Assembly: GCA_002498375.1 (NCBI GenBank)
Contig: DAHC01000003.1
Span: 143,437-207,436, forward strand
DNA length: 64,000 bases
Direction: 5' to 3'
Source of the DNA: Methanocorpusculum sp. UBA424
Lineage (GTDB): Archaea; Halobacteriota; Methanomicrobia; Methanomicrobiales; Methanocorpusculaceae
In this document: positions 52,946-62,443 of the stretch, piece after piece
Numbering within the stretch: the first letter of the stretch is position 1
Layout: every line of letters starts with the position of its first letter
Position numbers and translations under genes: made by a program
The notes under the pieces: generated by a model
Database searches by the model: none
Told to the model about the DNA's origin: nothing
What the model saw: the letters and a program-made list of their open reading frames with translations, nothing else

Positions 52946-54313
52946 TTGTCGAAAGTAGTAGAAATTTCCCCGACCACCAGACATGAAGGTCACTCCAAGC
53001 TCGTTTTAAAAGTAAACGATGAAGGCATCATTGAGCGCGGAGACTGGCTTTCTATCACACCGGTTCGTGGAGTAGAGAAACTTGCCATTGGTAAAACCTA
53101 TGAGCAGGTCCCAAAGATCGCTTCCCGTGTTTGTGGTATCTGTCCGATTGCCCACACACTTGCCGCAACTGAGGCAATGGAAGCATCAATGGGTGTTGAG
53201 ATCCCAGACGACGCATATCTCCTGCGTGTGATTTTACAGTGCGCCAACAGGCTGCACTCCCATGCTCTGCATGATATCCTGGCTCTTCCGGATATGTACA
53301 TCCCAGGAACCGACACAAAGATCAACCCCTTCACACCTGAAGAGCCGGTCAGATCTGTCGCAAAGCGTATCCAGACCCTTCGTATGATCGGTCAGACCAT
53401 CGGCGAGATCGTCGGCGGCGAAGCAGTACACCCGTCCAACCCCCGTGTTGGTGGTATGTACAAGAACATCACCCCGCGTGCAAGAGCAAAGGTCTACGAC
53501 CTTGCAAAGCAGGCAATCCCACTTGCACGTGAACAGATGGAGTTCATGATCGCAGTCTTTGAGAACTACGGCAAACGTGACTGGGCAGAGATGTGCGGCC
53601 GCGAAGTTGCCATTCCAAAAGACCTTGGTTACCACCAGCAGGGATACATGGCAGCTGACCCGTTGTACGGCAGCACCTCCCTTGATGCAAATCCCGGATG
53701 GGATCCTGCACGCTGGCTTGAAGTCAGACCCTGGGACTGGTATATGGGCGAAGAAGAGATCACTCTCGAAGACCCCGCATACCCAGTCGGCGGAACCACC
53801 AAAGCAGGCACAAAGGCCTGGCCGCAGATGCAGGCATGCACCGGCGTACCCCTGTACGACGGACAGCCTGTTGAGGTCGGTCCCCGTGCACGTATGTCCA
53901 TCTTCAAGAACTACGACCGTAAAGGCGCAATCGGCCTGAACATCGCTCGTGAGATGGAATACATGGACTCGGTCTACAAGATGATCGAGGCAGCAGATGC
54001 AGTTAACACCAGCGCCCCGGTTTGTGCAGACGTCATCCCCCAGGGAGACGGCGAGATCGGATGGGCAGCAAATGAAGCCCCACGCGGCTGCGACGTTCAC
54101 CTTGCAAAAGTAAGGAACGGCAAAGTCGAGTGGTTCTCCATGCTTGTCCCGACCACCTGGAACTTCCCAACCTGCAGCCGTGCACTTACCGGCGCACCCT
54201 GGGAACTTGCAGAAGTTATCGTCCGTGCATACGACCCCTGTGTTTCCTGCGCAACCCACATGATTGTGCTGGATGAAAACAACAAGCTCGTTGCACAGAA
54301 GCTTCTTGAGTAA
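52946..54313 (+). CDS. frhA: F420-reducing [NiFe]-hydrogenase alpha (large) subunit
   Basis: FrhA (455 residues) holds the Ni-Fe centre that splits H2. The ligands are Cys63 and Cys66 in RVCGICPIAH and Cys432 and Cys435 in DPCVSCATH. The 17 residues after His438 should be cut off by FrhD during maturation. A TTG start is used, with GAGG 8 nt upstream. Codon usage is biased to abundant-protein codons. With FrhG and FrhB it reduces coenzyme F420 for the middle steps of methanogenesis. Confidence 0.96.
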   Translation: MSKVVEISPTTRHEGHSKLVLKVNDEGIIERGDWLSITPVRGVEKLAIGKTYEQVPKIASRVCGICPIAHTLAATEAMEASMGVEIPDDAYLLRVILQCANRLHSHALHDILALPDMYIPGTDTKINPFTPEEPVRSVAKRIQTLRMIGQTIGEIVGGEAVHPSNPRVGGMYKNITPRARAKVYDLAKQAIPLAREQMEFMIAVFENYGKRDWAEMCGREVAIPKDLGYHQQGYMAADPLYGSTSLDANPGWDPARWLEVRPWDWYMGEEEITLEDPAYPVGGTTKAGTKAWPQMQACTGVPLYDGQPVEVGPRARMSIFKNYDRKGAIGLNIAREMEYMDSVYKMIEAADAVNTSAPVCADVIPQGDGEIGWAANEAPRGCDVHLAKVRNGKVEWFSMLVPTTWNFPTCSRALTGAPWELAEVIVRAYDPCVSCATHMIVLDENNKLVAQKLLE

Positions 54314-54322
54314 GCATATACC

Positions 54323-54805
54323 ATGGAAGGACTGTTTCCAGAAATAATAATCGCCGGTGTCGGTAACGAACTCTTTGGCGACGACGGATTTGGTCCGGCA
54401 GTGATCAGAGCTTTAGCTGACTGCGAACTTCCCGACAATGTAAAAGCAATGGATGTAGGCCTTGGCGGCCCTCACCTCATCTTTTCCATGCTGGAACCGG
54501 ACGTCACAAAAAAACTGATCATTGTGGACGCAATGGACTTCGGGGGAAAACCCGGAGACGTTACCAAGATCCCCGCCGACCTTCTGCCTGAAGGCAGACA
54601 GGAACGTTACATGGATGCCCATTCCGGAAATCTGCTCGATCCGATCGGCAGACTGAAAGGAAAAATGGATATTGTTATTATCGGGTGCCAGCCCGGGTAT
54701 ATTCCTGCTCCGGACTCAGAGGACTTTGCCCTCGAATTAAGTCCGGATGTTCAAGGAGCTGTTCCCAAAACTGTAAATGTCATCTTACAGGAATTAGAGA
54801 GCTGA
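54323..54805 (+). CDS. frhD: Hydrogenase maturation endopeptidase FrhD
   Basis: The 160-residue HycI-type protease has the start IAGVGNELFGDDGFGPAVI, with the Ni-sensing Glu16, a central IIVDAMDFGG with Asp and MDAHSGNLLD with His, the three usual nickel contacts. It removes the FrhA C-terminal peptide after nickel insertion. It lies 9 nt behind frhA and before frhG, the standard order in Frh operons. Confidence 0.94.
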   Translation: MEGLFPEIIIAGVGNELFGDDGFGPAVIRALADCELPDNVKAMDVGLGGPHLIFSMLEPDVTKKLIIVDAMDFGGKPGDVTKIPADLLPEGRQERYMDAHSGNLLDPIGRLKGKMDIVIIGCQPGYIPAPDSEDFALELSPDVQGAVPKTVNVILQELES

Positions 54806-54808
54806 AAA

Positions 54809-55720
54809 ATGGGATTATTAGATAAACTCAAAGGCTTACTGTTCGGTAATGAGGCTGTCAGCGAGGGAAAACAGGACGCAAAGCCTGGTGCAAAACCAGC
54901 TGACGCAAAGGTCGAACAAAAGCCAATTATTACAAAACCAAAGGAGGAGAAGCCAGTGGCTGACAAGATTACTGTAGGACATGTACACATGAGCGGTTGT
55001 ACCGGATGTCTCGTGTCCCTTGCAGATAACTACGAAGGATTACTTACAATCCTCGATAAATACGCTGACCTCGTCTACTGTCTGACTCTCGCCGATGTGC
55101 GTCACATCCCCAAAATGGATGTCGCATTAGTCGAGGGTTCCGTCTGTATCAACGACGAGTGCTCAATGGAAGAGATTTTAGAAACCCGTGAGAACGCAGC
55201 AATTGTTGTGGCTCTCGGAGGCTGCGCCTGCTACGGAAACACGACCCGTTTCTGCCGCGGAGGCCAGCAGAACCAGCCCCAGCATGAGGGCTACCTGCCG
55301 ATCGGCGACCTGATCAAGGTGGATGTCTACATTCCAGCTTGTGCGCCGACCCCGCAGCAGATCAGAAACGTCTGCCTTATGGCATACCTGTTACTCAAAG
55401 GAAATGACGAGCAGAAGGCACTTGCAACCGCATACCTTACGCCCCTCATGAACCTTGCGGCAGCAGGAACCGAAGCATGCGGCTGCGACCTGATGACCGA
55501 AGTCATCAACCAGGGTCTCTGCTGCGGCTGCGGAAGCTGCGCAGCAGCCTGCCCTGTCCGTGCAGTCACAATGCAGTACGGCAAACCGCAGATCGAACGC
55601 GATCTCTGTATCAAATGCGGAGCATGCTACGCACAGTGCCCGAGAAGCTTCTTCAGCTTCGACGTCTGTGGACAGTATGAATCAATTACTAACCTCATTG
55701 CAGAGGTTATGAAACCCTGA
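54809..55720 (+). CDS. frhG: F420-reducing hydrogenase gamma subunit, with N-terminal extension
   Basis: The small hydrogenase subunit carries iron-sulfur clusters: HMSGCTGCLVSLAD (proximal ligands, about 61-74), GGCACYGNTTRFCRGG (about 138-153), and two ferredoxin motifs, CCGCGSCAAACPV and CIKCGACYAQCPR. Counted from 54809 it has 303 residues. Residues 1-49 are an unusual extension: the amphipathic helix MGLLDKLKGLLFGNE, then a Lys/Pro/Ala linker. An in-frame GTG at 54956 with AAGGAGG 7 nt upstream would give the usual 254-residue FrhG. Both forms may exist. Confidence 0.93.
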   Translation: MGLLDKLKGLLFGNEAVSEGKQDAKPGAKPADAKVEQKPIITKPKEEKPVADKITVGHVHMSGCTGCLVSLADNYEGLLTILDKYADLVYCLTLADVRHIPKMDVALVEGSVCINDECSMEEILETRENAAIVVALGGCACYGNTTRFCRGGQQNQPQHEGYLPIGDLIKVDVYIPACAPTPQQIRNVCLMAYLLLKGNDEQKALATAYLTPLMNLAAAGTEACGCDLMTEVINQGLCCGCGSCAAACPVRAVTMQYGKPQIERDLCIKCGACYAQCPRSFFSFDVCGQYESITNLIAEVMKP

Positions 55721-55740
55721 GGGTCCTGGAGGCGAAAAAA

Positions 55741-56613
55741 ATGGAATATCTTGGACAATACAAGGCAGTCTACAAAGCCAAATCCGGCTGTGAAGACATT
55801 CTCGCAAAGGCCCAGGACGGAGGAATCGTCACATCAATGTTTGCCTACGCACTTGAGACAGGCATTATTGACGGAGCAATCGTCGCAGGACCAGGATCAG
55901 AGCCGTACAAGCCTGAACCAATGATCGCCACTACGGTCGAAGAACTCTTCGCCAGCCGTGGAACCAAATACTCAATCTCACCGAACATTTCACTGATCAA
56001 AGAGGCGACCCGCAGCTATGGTCTTGACAAGATCGGTATCGTCGGAACCCCGTGTCAGATCCAGGCCGTTCGTAAAGGACAGCTCTACCCGATCGGTCTG
56101 CGTGACGTCCCCGACAAGATCGCCCTTGCACTCGGTATCTTCTGTATGGAAAACTTCCCCTACCAGGGACTCTTCCAGATGGTCGAAGACCACTGTGCAA
56201 CCAAGATCGACAATGTCACCAAGATGGACATCGGAAAGGGCAAATTCTCCGTCTACACCGAACGCGGTGTAAACTCACAGATCCCCTTAAAGGTTACTCA
56301 CAAGTATGAGCAGCCCGGATGCCACGTCTGTCTCGACTACGTCGCAAACATGGCAGATATCTCAACCGGATCTGTTGGAACCCCCGATGGATGGTCAACC
56401 GTCTTCGTCCGCTCCGCCGCCGGTGAGGCAGCCTTCAACAAGGCAGTCGAAGCAGGCTGGATCGTTGCCGAGTCAATGGACGGCGTCAAGCCGGGCCTTG
56501 AACTCGTCGAGAAGCTTGCAACCGAGAAGATCACCAAAAACCAGAAGTACCTTGAGCACAGAGCCCACAAAGAGCACGCTGCTCTCAAGCCACTCCGTAA
56601 CCCCTACATCTAA
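55741..56613 (+). CDS. frhB: F420-reducing hydrogenase beta subunit
   Basis: FrhB (290 residues) binds FAD, a [4Fe-4S] cluster and coenzyme F420, taking electrons from FrhG to reduce F420. Signatures are AKAQDGGIVTSMFAYALETG (about 22-41), IVGTPCQIQAVRKG and the cysteines in CHVCLDYVANMADISTG. It closes the frhADGB operon; a terminator follows. Its fold is shared with the N-terminal half of FdhB in this window. Confidence 0.95.
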   Translation: MEYLGQYKAVYKAKSGCEDILAKAQDGGIVTSMFAYALETGIIDGAIVAGPGSEPYKPEPMIATTVEELFASRGTKYSISPNISLIKEATRSYGLDKIGIVGTPCQIQAVRKGQLYPIGLRDVPDKIALALGIFCMENFPYQGLFQMVEDHCATKIDNVTKMDIGKGKFSVYTERGVNSQIPLKVTHKYEQPGCHVCLDYVANMADISTGSVGTPDGWSTVFVRSAAGEAAFNKAVEAGWIVAESMDGVKPGLELVEKLATEKITKNQKYLEHRAHKEHAALKPLRNPYI

Positions 56614-56636
56614 ACAGTGTATAATGGATTACGACA

Positions 56637-56667
56637 TGTACCCATCCTCTCGGGTACACTTTTTTTT
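56637..56667 (+). terminator. frh operon terminator
   Basis: TGTACCC (56637-56643), an 8-nt loop and GGGTACA (56652-56658) form a perfect 7-bp stem, followed by eight T (56660-56667), 24 nt after the frhB stop. Confidence 0.75.
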
Positions 56668-56737
56668 GACGAAAATTTTTCCATAGGGCGATCTCAAACG
56701 AACATCTTTTCATCTCTCAAGGATGTACCTTTTTATC

Positions 56738-57547
56738 ATGAGCGATACCTCCGCGCCTGCGCCGAAAAAAAGAACGGTAAAATCCAAAAAGGACAAATCA
56801 TCTGAACCAAAACCGGTAAAAACCTCCCGGAAAAAAACTTCTGCAGAGGAGACGGTCCCTCAGCCTGAAGAACAGCCGGCCGATACACACAAACCCGTTC
56901 CCGAACAATTCCTCACGGATCTTGGCTCGCTTGCAGAAATTCTCGAAACGAACCCGAGTATCCTTGAACCTATTCGTGAGGTCTTCGAGTATCATCTCAT
57001 CGACCCGATCGACAGAAAAACCTTCCCAAAACTCGTGAATGCCATGTCGATGCTCCTTGGGGCAAATGCGACAATGGTTCTCATGACGGCCTGCCATGTT
57101 AATTCATCGGCATTTTTCGAAGATTTGCTGCATGCAATCAAAGAAGATAAACAGAAAAGTGCCGTCTGGATCATCCAGCATCTAACATCGCTCTACGGGA
57201 ACCGTGTCCAGCAGGCATATACGCTCTCAGCCGGTACGATGGATGAAGACTGGCACATGATCGATGTCAACACCTATAAGCGGGAGGGCGACACGCCTCT
57301 CTGGATACTCAGCCTTGAACTCGTGCTCTACAACGGAACCGAGACAAAGGTCACCATGACGCCCGACTCCGTCTTTCAGCTGGTCGAGATCCTGTCTGCA
57401 GAACTCGCAAAAAATATCCCAAAGGAAAATGTGGACGAAGGACTCATCACCAAATGCGAAAAGAACCTCACCGCATTCTTTGAAAAGTTCTACGGATGCA
57501 AAGAAGAAGAGAAGAAAACCGACGAACACCCGCCCGGGTATGCGTGA
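56738..57547 (+). CDS. Unknown protein with basic/Pro-rich N-terminus
   Basis: The 269-residue protein MSDTSAPAPKKRTVKSKKDK has ~65 residues of Lys/Pro/Thr/Glu-rich low complexity, then a helical domain (about 70-190) and an acidic end. No motif is recognised. No signal peptide is seen, so it should be cytoplasmic; the basic tail could touch nucleic acid. An upstream ATG (56723) adds only MYLFI and looks less likely. Confidence 0.6.
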   Translation: MSDTSAPAPKKRTVKSKKDKSSEPKPVKTSRKKTSAEETVPQPEEQPADTHKPVPEQFLTDLGSLAEILETNPSILEPIREVFEYHLIDPIDRKTFPKLVNAMSMLLGANATMVLMTACHVNSSAFFEDLLHAIKEDKQKSAVWIIQHLTSLYGNRVQQAYTLSAGTMDEDWHMIDVNTYKREGDTPLWILSLELVLYNGTETKVTMTPDSVFQLVEILSAELAKNIPKENVDEGLITKCEKNLTAFFEKFYGCKEEEKKTDEHPPGYA

Positions 57548-57662
57548 GTTCGCATCATTTCTTTTTTTGGAAAAAACAATGTATAAACATGCCAACTCTC
57601 CCGCTGCAGGAGAGTAGATACTGAATTTATCATACAAATAAAAACGTAGATTGGGTGAGATG

Positions 57663-58475
57663 ATGTTTAAGATCGGCGAGTTCTCAAAGCTGAGTAAAAC
57701 TACTGTAAAAGCTCTGCGGTATTATGACGAGATCGGGCTTCTTCAACCGGAAAAGGTCGATCTGGCACGCTATCGGTATTACACGACCGATCAGCTCGTG
57801 AAACTTCACTCTATACAGTCCCTTCGTCAGGCGGGTCTTTCGATCGACGAGATCAGAAACATTCTCGCAGGCAAAGATGCAAAAGAGATCCTGACAAAGC
57901 GGAAACTGCAGCTCGAAACCGACATTGCAGAGAGAAACGATCAGCTCTCCCGAATCGATTTCATTTTACAAGGAAAGGAGGAGGAATATGTTATGAATTA
58001 TCAGGCAACCATCAAAGAAATTCCAGAGTGTATCGTCTACTCGAAAAAAATGACGATCCCAACCTACGACGCATACTTCACGGAGATTCCGGCAATAGGC
58101 GCTGCGTGTGCAAAAGCAAACCCTGATCTCAAATGTACGGTGCCGGGATACTGCTTTGTTGTCTATCTCGACGCAGAATGCCGGGAAAAAGACATCAATG
58201 TCGAGTATTGTGAAGCGGTCGACCGATTCGGCAATGAAGTTGAAGGCATCATATTCAAAAAAATGCCGGCCGTAACCGTAGTATCAGTAATGCACAAAGG
58301 ATCCTATCGTGATCTTGGCAGGGCATATGCATTCGTGTTCAAATGGATCGAGGAGAACGGGTACACTGTGACGGATAGCCCGAGAGAAAGTTACATCGAC
58401 GGGATCTGGAACAAGGAAAGCGAAGATGAATGGCTCTCGGAGATCCAGGTACCTGTACAGAAAAAGGATACCTAA
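57663..58475 (+). CDS. MerR-family regulator with GyrI-like effector domain
   Basis: The 270-residue protein has an N-terminal MerR winged helix (FKIGEFSKLSKTTVKALRYY, about 2-21; YRYYTTDQLVKLHSIQSLRQ), a coiled-coil linker (about 75-110) and a C-terminal GyrI/AraC-type ligand-binding domain (about 120-265; MPAVTVVSVMHKGSYRDLGR). It resembles BmrR-type multidrug-sensing activators. ATGs at 57660 and 57663 are adjacent; spacing from GGTGAG favours 57663. Confidence 0.9.
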   Translation: MFKIGEFSKLSKTTVKALRYYDEIGLLQPEKVDLARYRYYTTDQLVKLHSIQSLRQAGLSIDEIRNILAGKDAKEILTKRKLQLETDIAERNDQLSRIDFILQGKEEEYVMNYQATIKEIPECIVYSKKMTIPTYDAYFTEIPAIGAACAKANPDLKCTVPGYCFVVYLDAECREKDINVEYCEAVDRFGNEVEGIIFKKMPAVTVVSVMHKGSYRDLGRAYAFVFKWIEENGYTVTDSPRESYIDGIWNKESEDEWLSEIQVPVQKKDT

Positions 58476-58485
58476 TTATTTTTTT

Positions 58486-58517
58486 CAAAAAAAAGGTGTC
58501 TACCGGAAGGTCCGGTT
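58486..58517 (-). terminator. Terminator overlapping the stop of the solute-binding protein gene
   Basis: ACCGGA-AGG-TCCGGT (58502-58516) forms a perfect 6-bp hairpin. On the minus strand it is followed by GACACC and eight T. A T run right after the facing MerR gene (58479-58485) serves the other direction. Confidence 0.6.
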
Positions 58518-59703
58518 AGTTTTTGCGTCTTGCAAAAGCAAATACTGATGCTGCACAAAGACCCGCAAGGATTCCTGTCGCTGGAACAGGCGTCTGGGTA
58601 GAACCGGCAGATGAATTGCTCTTTGCATAGATCATCAGCTCGTCAAGTTCCGAATCAGATAAGGTATATCTGAAAAACATTGAGTAGAACTCCTTGACTC
58701 TGTCATCGACGTTGTAATCGAACACGTCAGGATAGAACATATTGCCAAGCCAGATCATGGAAAGAAGCCGCTGAACCGAGGGTGGACCGCCCATCCAGCT
58801 GTAGGGACCATACGGAGCCTCGTAGACATTTCCATTCTTCACAGCCGAGAGTGACTTCCACATCTCACCGTTCATAATTGCATTATAGTAAGCATGATCA
58901 GCGGCGTAAGCTACAATGATATAATCCGGATTCATCGAAAGGATATCTTCCATTGTATACTCATCGCCTAATCCGCTGCCCGTAACAGCAGGTCCTGCAA
59001 GATTGTCTGCCAGGTAGTTGATTACTTCGCCGTGATACGAATTCTCGCCGGATCCGATCAGATGGACCGAGTTGCCGTCAACACCGGTGACATAAATCAT
59101 AGAGACTTTCTTGTCGCCCACTTTTGCCATTCCAGTATCAAACTCCGTCAAAAGATTTGAAACATACGTGGAAAGCTGCTTTCCGCGTGTCTCGTTTCCC
59201 AGAAGAGAACCGAGTGTGAGATAGGACTGCGGGATATCATTGAGTTTATTTTGCGTAATAAATGCAAAAGGAACGCCCGTGGTTGCCTGTATCTTGTCAA
59301 GATCCGTTTTCATCGTGGATTTTGCCTCGCCAACATCGAGAACGACATCAATGTTGAGCTTTTTATTGAGTTCCATGATCTCTTCGGCATTCATAGTGGA
59401 CTTCGCTCCATAGAACTGACCGGTCACCGGTAAAGCAAGAACACGTGAATCGATGTATTTTTCCTGATCAGCAGAATATTTGCTGGATATACTCACCAAT
59501 AAATCAGGATCGAATGAGTAGAGTACAATTTGCGCAAGAGGACCGGAAGGCGATACAGAGTCAAGTACTGCCGGCAGCGTGATTTCACGACCGACGTCAT
59601 CGACAAATGTTTTTGTCTCTTCAGCTGAAACACCGCCGCAAAAAACAGCGGCCCCAACACAAATTAGAACCAAAAACAGGATTATTCCTCGTATTTTTTT
59701 CAT
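58516..59703 (-). CDS. Surface-anchored metal-chelate-type solute-binding protein
   Basis: The 395-residue protein has a signal peptide ending GGVSA-EE (about residue 27). A periplasmic binding-protein fold of the iron-siderophore/cobalamin type follows (FVDDVGREITLPAV; VNYLADNLAGPAV and similar). The C-terminus is a sorting-type anchor: Thr/Pro linker STQTPVPATG, one hydrophobic helix, then RRKN. No permease or ATPase gene is beside it, so it is an orphan that may serve a distant importer. The ATG at 59703 has GGTGGAGG upstream and is preferred over 59778. Confidence 0.82.
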   Translation of the reverse strand: MKKIRGIILFLVLICVGAAVFCGGVSAEETKTFVDDVGREITLPAVLDSVSPSGPLAQIVLYSFDPDLLVSISSKYSADQEKYIDSRVLALPVTGQFYGAKSTMNAEEIMELNKKLNIDVVLDVGEAKSTMKTDLDKIQATTGVPFAFITQNKLNDIPQSYLTLGSLLGNETRGKQLSTYVSNLLTEFDTGMAKVGDKKVSMIYVTGVDGNSVHLIGSGENSYHGEVINYLADNLAGPAVTGSGLGDEYTMEDILSMNPDYIIVAYAADHAYYNAIMNGEMWKSLSAVKNGNVYEAPYGPYSWMGGPPSVQRLLSMIWLGNMFYPDVFDYNVDDRVKEFYSMFFRYTLSDSELDELMIYAKSNSSAGSTQTPVPATGILAGLCAASVFAFARRKN

Positions 59704-59923
59704 AGATACCTCCACCTCACAGATGGATAAAAGAATATGTCTCGGAGCGTATATAACAATTGCTGAAATAATAATCAAAGTAAATTAAACATGATTTACT
59801 TCATGTGATGTCTTCCTGAATATACCTGAAGGTGATGGAATGTTTTCCCGGTATTGAATGATAATCGTAACAGTAAGAGAAGTACGGTACAATAAAAGGG
59901 GAGAATGGAGAAGAGATGCCGGA

Positions 59924-61177
59924 TCAGCGGATCTCGTGGATGACCATGCCTGAGAGCAGTTTCGGCTCGAACCAGGTCGATTTCGGCGGCATGATCAGGG
60001 CCGCATCGGCCACATCGATCACCTGCTGGGCAGTCACCGGCTGCATGATGAATGCTGCCGAGTATTCACCGTTGTCAACATCGTTAATGACGTCTGCGAG
60101 AGGAGCGATGCCGCCGACAAAGGAGATACGCGGATCACCGCGGGGATCGAAGATCGCAAGCATATCGTCCAGAACAAGCTCCTGCAGAACGGAAACATCG
60201 AGCCGTGAAATGGCATCGGCCGAGGGATCGACCGGGCGGGTCAGTTCATACCACTGGCTTTCAAGATAGAGGTGGATGATGTGCATAGATCCGTCGTTCT
60301 TGACGGGGATGATATTCTTCGACACATCGACTTTCTTTAACGGTGTAACGGTAAATCTGAGAGCGAGATCGCCTAAGAACTGATCGGCATTCATGCCGGC
60401 GAGATCCCTGACGAGACGGTGGTATCCATAGATGCGGACCGAGTCGTGCGCAAAGAGAACGCTCATGAACTTTTCCGCATCGGGAGTTGCACGGCCCTCG
60501 GAAGTCCTTCTTTCCAGAACGTTGGCCGAGGACTTCGCCCGGTGGTGACCGTCGGCGATGTAGAGGTTGGGGATTCCGGCAAAAAGGCTGGTGATCTTTT
60601 CAACGTCAGCGGGGTCTGCCACCCGGAAGATCTGGTGAAGATTGCCGCCGGCAGAAATATATTCGCCGTCGGGCGTATGGGCGGCGGCGGTGCTGACCAG
60701 AGTCTGATGGATGAGACCCGAGTCTTTATAGAGTAAAAAGACCTGGCCGGTGTGGGCAGATACCGCATCGATATGCCGGGTCCTGTCCTCTTCTTTGTCG
60801 TAGCGTGTGAGTTCGTGTTTTTTTATCGTATCATTGTTGTATTCTTCTACCGAGACACAGGAAACGAGCCCGGTGAACAGTTCGCCGCCAAGCGTTATCT
60901 GATAGATGTAGAAGGAGGAAGCATCGTCTTCGACGAAAAGTCCCTCGGCCTTCATCTTTGCAAACATTTCTGCGGCCCTCGCATACACGCGGTCGTCATG
61001 CGGGTCGATATCCATGAGTTCCGCATCGGGACGAATGACCCGAAGAAGAGAACGTTCATTTTTTTCTATTTCAGCAGCAGCCTCTTCGGCGCTGATGACA
61101 TCGTACGGGACTGACGGCACGCTTCGGTATGCATCCAAAGCGGGGCGAAGACCGGTGAAGGGATATACGCTAACCAT
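59924..61177 (-). CDS. DUF1015 family protein
   Basis: The 417-residue protein MVSVYPFTGLRPALDAYRSV followed by PSVPYDVISAEEA is the DUF1015 N-terminal signature; YIADGHHRAKSSANVLERR (about 210-228) contains the conserved HHR segment. It appears in many bacteria and archaea, often near serine or sugar metabolism genes. The biochemical role is uncertain. The ATG at 61177 gives the family start. It is divergent from the acetyltransferase gene. Confidence 0.85.
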   Translation of the reverse strand: MVSVYPFTGLRPALDAYRSVPSVPYDVISAEEAAAEIEKNERSLLRVIRPDAELMDIDPHDDRVYARAAEMFAKMKAEGLFVEDDASSFYIYQITLGGELFTGLVSCVSVEEYNNDTIKKHELTRYDKEEDRTRHIDAVSAHTGQVFLLYKDSGLIHQTLVSTAAAHTPDGEYISAGGNLHQIFRVADPADVEKITSLFAGIPNLYIADGHHRAKSSANVLERRTSEGRATPDAEKFMSVLFAHDSVRIYGYHRLVRDLAGMNADQFLGDLALRFTVTPLKKVDVSKNIIPVKNDGSMHIIHLYLESQWYELTRPVDPSADAISRLDVSVLQELVLDDMLAIFDPRGDPRISFVGGIAPLADVINDVDNGEYSAAFIMQPVTAQQVIDVADAALIMPPKSTWFEPKLLSGMVIHEIR

Positions 61178-61215
61178 TATGCTATATTGGTTAGCACCCA
61201 ATAGTAAAATAGCAA

Positions 61216-61698
61216 ATGGTAACCTTTAGAGGAGTGGGCGGGACCGCCGCCGGCTGTCTGATCAGAAAAGCAACGATCGAAGATATTCCGGACATATACC
61301 GGATCGAACTCCTGTGCTTTCCCGATCCCTGGGATTATAAGGCAATGCTTGAGATGATGACGGTTTTTCTGACCTCGTTTTATGTAGCGGAGGCGGAAGG
61401 ACGGATCGTCGGGTTTTCCGCCGGGGCAATTGAAGAGACCGATCAGGAAAAATACGGTCATATCTGTAATATTGCCGTCTCCCCGGAGATGCGGGGATTT
61501 GGCATCGGCAGACTTCTGCTCCGCAAATTGGAGCGGGATTTTTTTCTGGCGGGATGCACTGGCTGCAGCCTTGAGGTCCGGGTAAGTAATACTTCTGCGA
61601 AGGAATTTTACAAAAAAATCGGGTATGAGGATGTCATTTTATTTGGAGGGTATTACAAGGACGGGGAAGACGCCGCTGTGATGATGCGCTGGTTCTAA
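61216..61698 (+). CDS. GNAT acetyltransferase, RimI-like
   Basis: The 160-residue protein has the acetyl-CoA loop VSPEMRGFGIGRLLLRKLER (about 91-110), preceded by HICNIAV, and ends with YKKIGYEDVILFGGYYKDGE. The IRKATIEDIPDIYRIELLCF start (about 16-35) is typical of archaeal RimI/Ard1 enzymes that acetylate protein N-termini. The first ~15 residues may be extra; an in-frame GTG lies nearby. Confidence 0.85.
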   Translation: MVTFRGVGGTAAGCLIRKATIEDIPDIYRIELLCFPDPWDYKAMLEMMTVFLTSFYVAEAEGRIVGFSAGAIEETDQEKYGHICNIAVSPEMRGFGIGRLLLRKLERDFFLAGCTGCSLEVRVSNTSAKEFYKKIGYEDVILFGGYYKDGEDAAVMMRWF

Positions 61699-61826
61699 AA
61701 ACTCTTCGAAAAATACGTTTATGACGGAAGACCTCGGATCAGAGATTATTATGATGCAGACTTGATTTCATAAAGCGAAGAGCCTAGTGAGAATCAGTAT
61801 TGATGATGTTCTCTGCAGTTCTTTTT

Positions 61827-62255
61827 TCATCCCCGATACACAAACCCTTCCAACCTGCGTTCATCCTGAAGTCTGGACCATGCCTCCATGCCCTTTTCAC
61901 GATACAGTTCATTGTCTTTTTTCACGAACGGATGTCCTTGATAAAACTCCTTCATATTCCCGCACGGGTATTCTTTGCATTCGACGCACATCTCAACCCC
62001 TTTCTCTTTTGCGCAGATCCTTACCGCACAACCGGGGTTTCCGCTGCCTTCGCGGCACGAAGTGCAGATCCCGTTCTCTGCCATGTCTTTTAAAAACGGC
62101 CAGAAACCGTCGCCTCCGGGAATCAAATGGACGATCTCCTCAAATCCTGCTGTTTTCATTTCCTGGTATAAGATTTTCGCAGCCGGATCGATCTTTGCTT
62201 TGACGGCGCAATTTTCGCAGTAAAGACCGCAGTAACAGATGTATTGTTTATCCAT
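61827..62255 (-). CDS. Cys-rich DUF3795 protein
   Basis: The 142-residue protein starts MDKQYICYCGLYCENCAVKA and has further cysteine pairs (CTSCREGSGNPGC, CAKEKGVEMCVECKEYPC), like DUF3795 zinc or iron-sulfur proteins of methanogens and anaerobic bacteria. Its function is not established. It stands alone between the acetyltransferase and cupin genes. Confidence 0.85.
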   Translation of the reverse strand: MDKQYICYCGLYCENCAVKAKIDPAAKILYQEMKTAGFEEIVHLIPGGDGFWPFLKDMAENGICTSCREGSGNPGCAVRICAKEKGVEMCVECKEYPCGNMKEFYQGHPFVKKDNELYREKGMEAWSRLQDERRLEGFVYRG

Positions 62256-62443
62256 ATGTTCACTTCATCTCTTTTTGTTTACTTACTGTATAACTATATC
62301 GACAACCGGCATTTTTCCTTTTCGGCCAAAACCGATGATCATGTCTGGCGATTATGCCGCTTTCAACAACGAATAACGTGCCGGTTATGTACTCTATAAC
62401 GGCGAATGGAGGCTTTATATCATAAGAACACTGATAAGAACTC

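Noticed and set aside
53234..54259. 341-codon frame opposite frhA
   Set aside because: Antisense shadow of a highly biased gene; Cys-rich nonsense composition.
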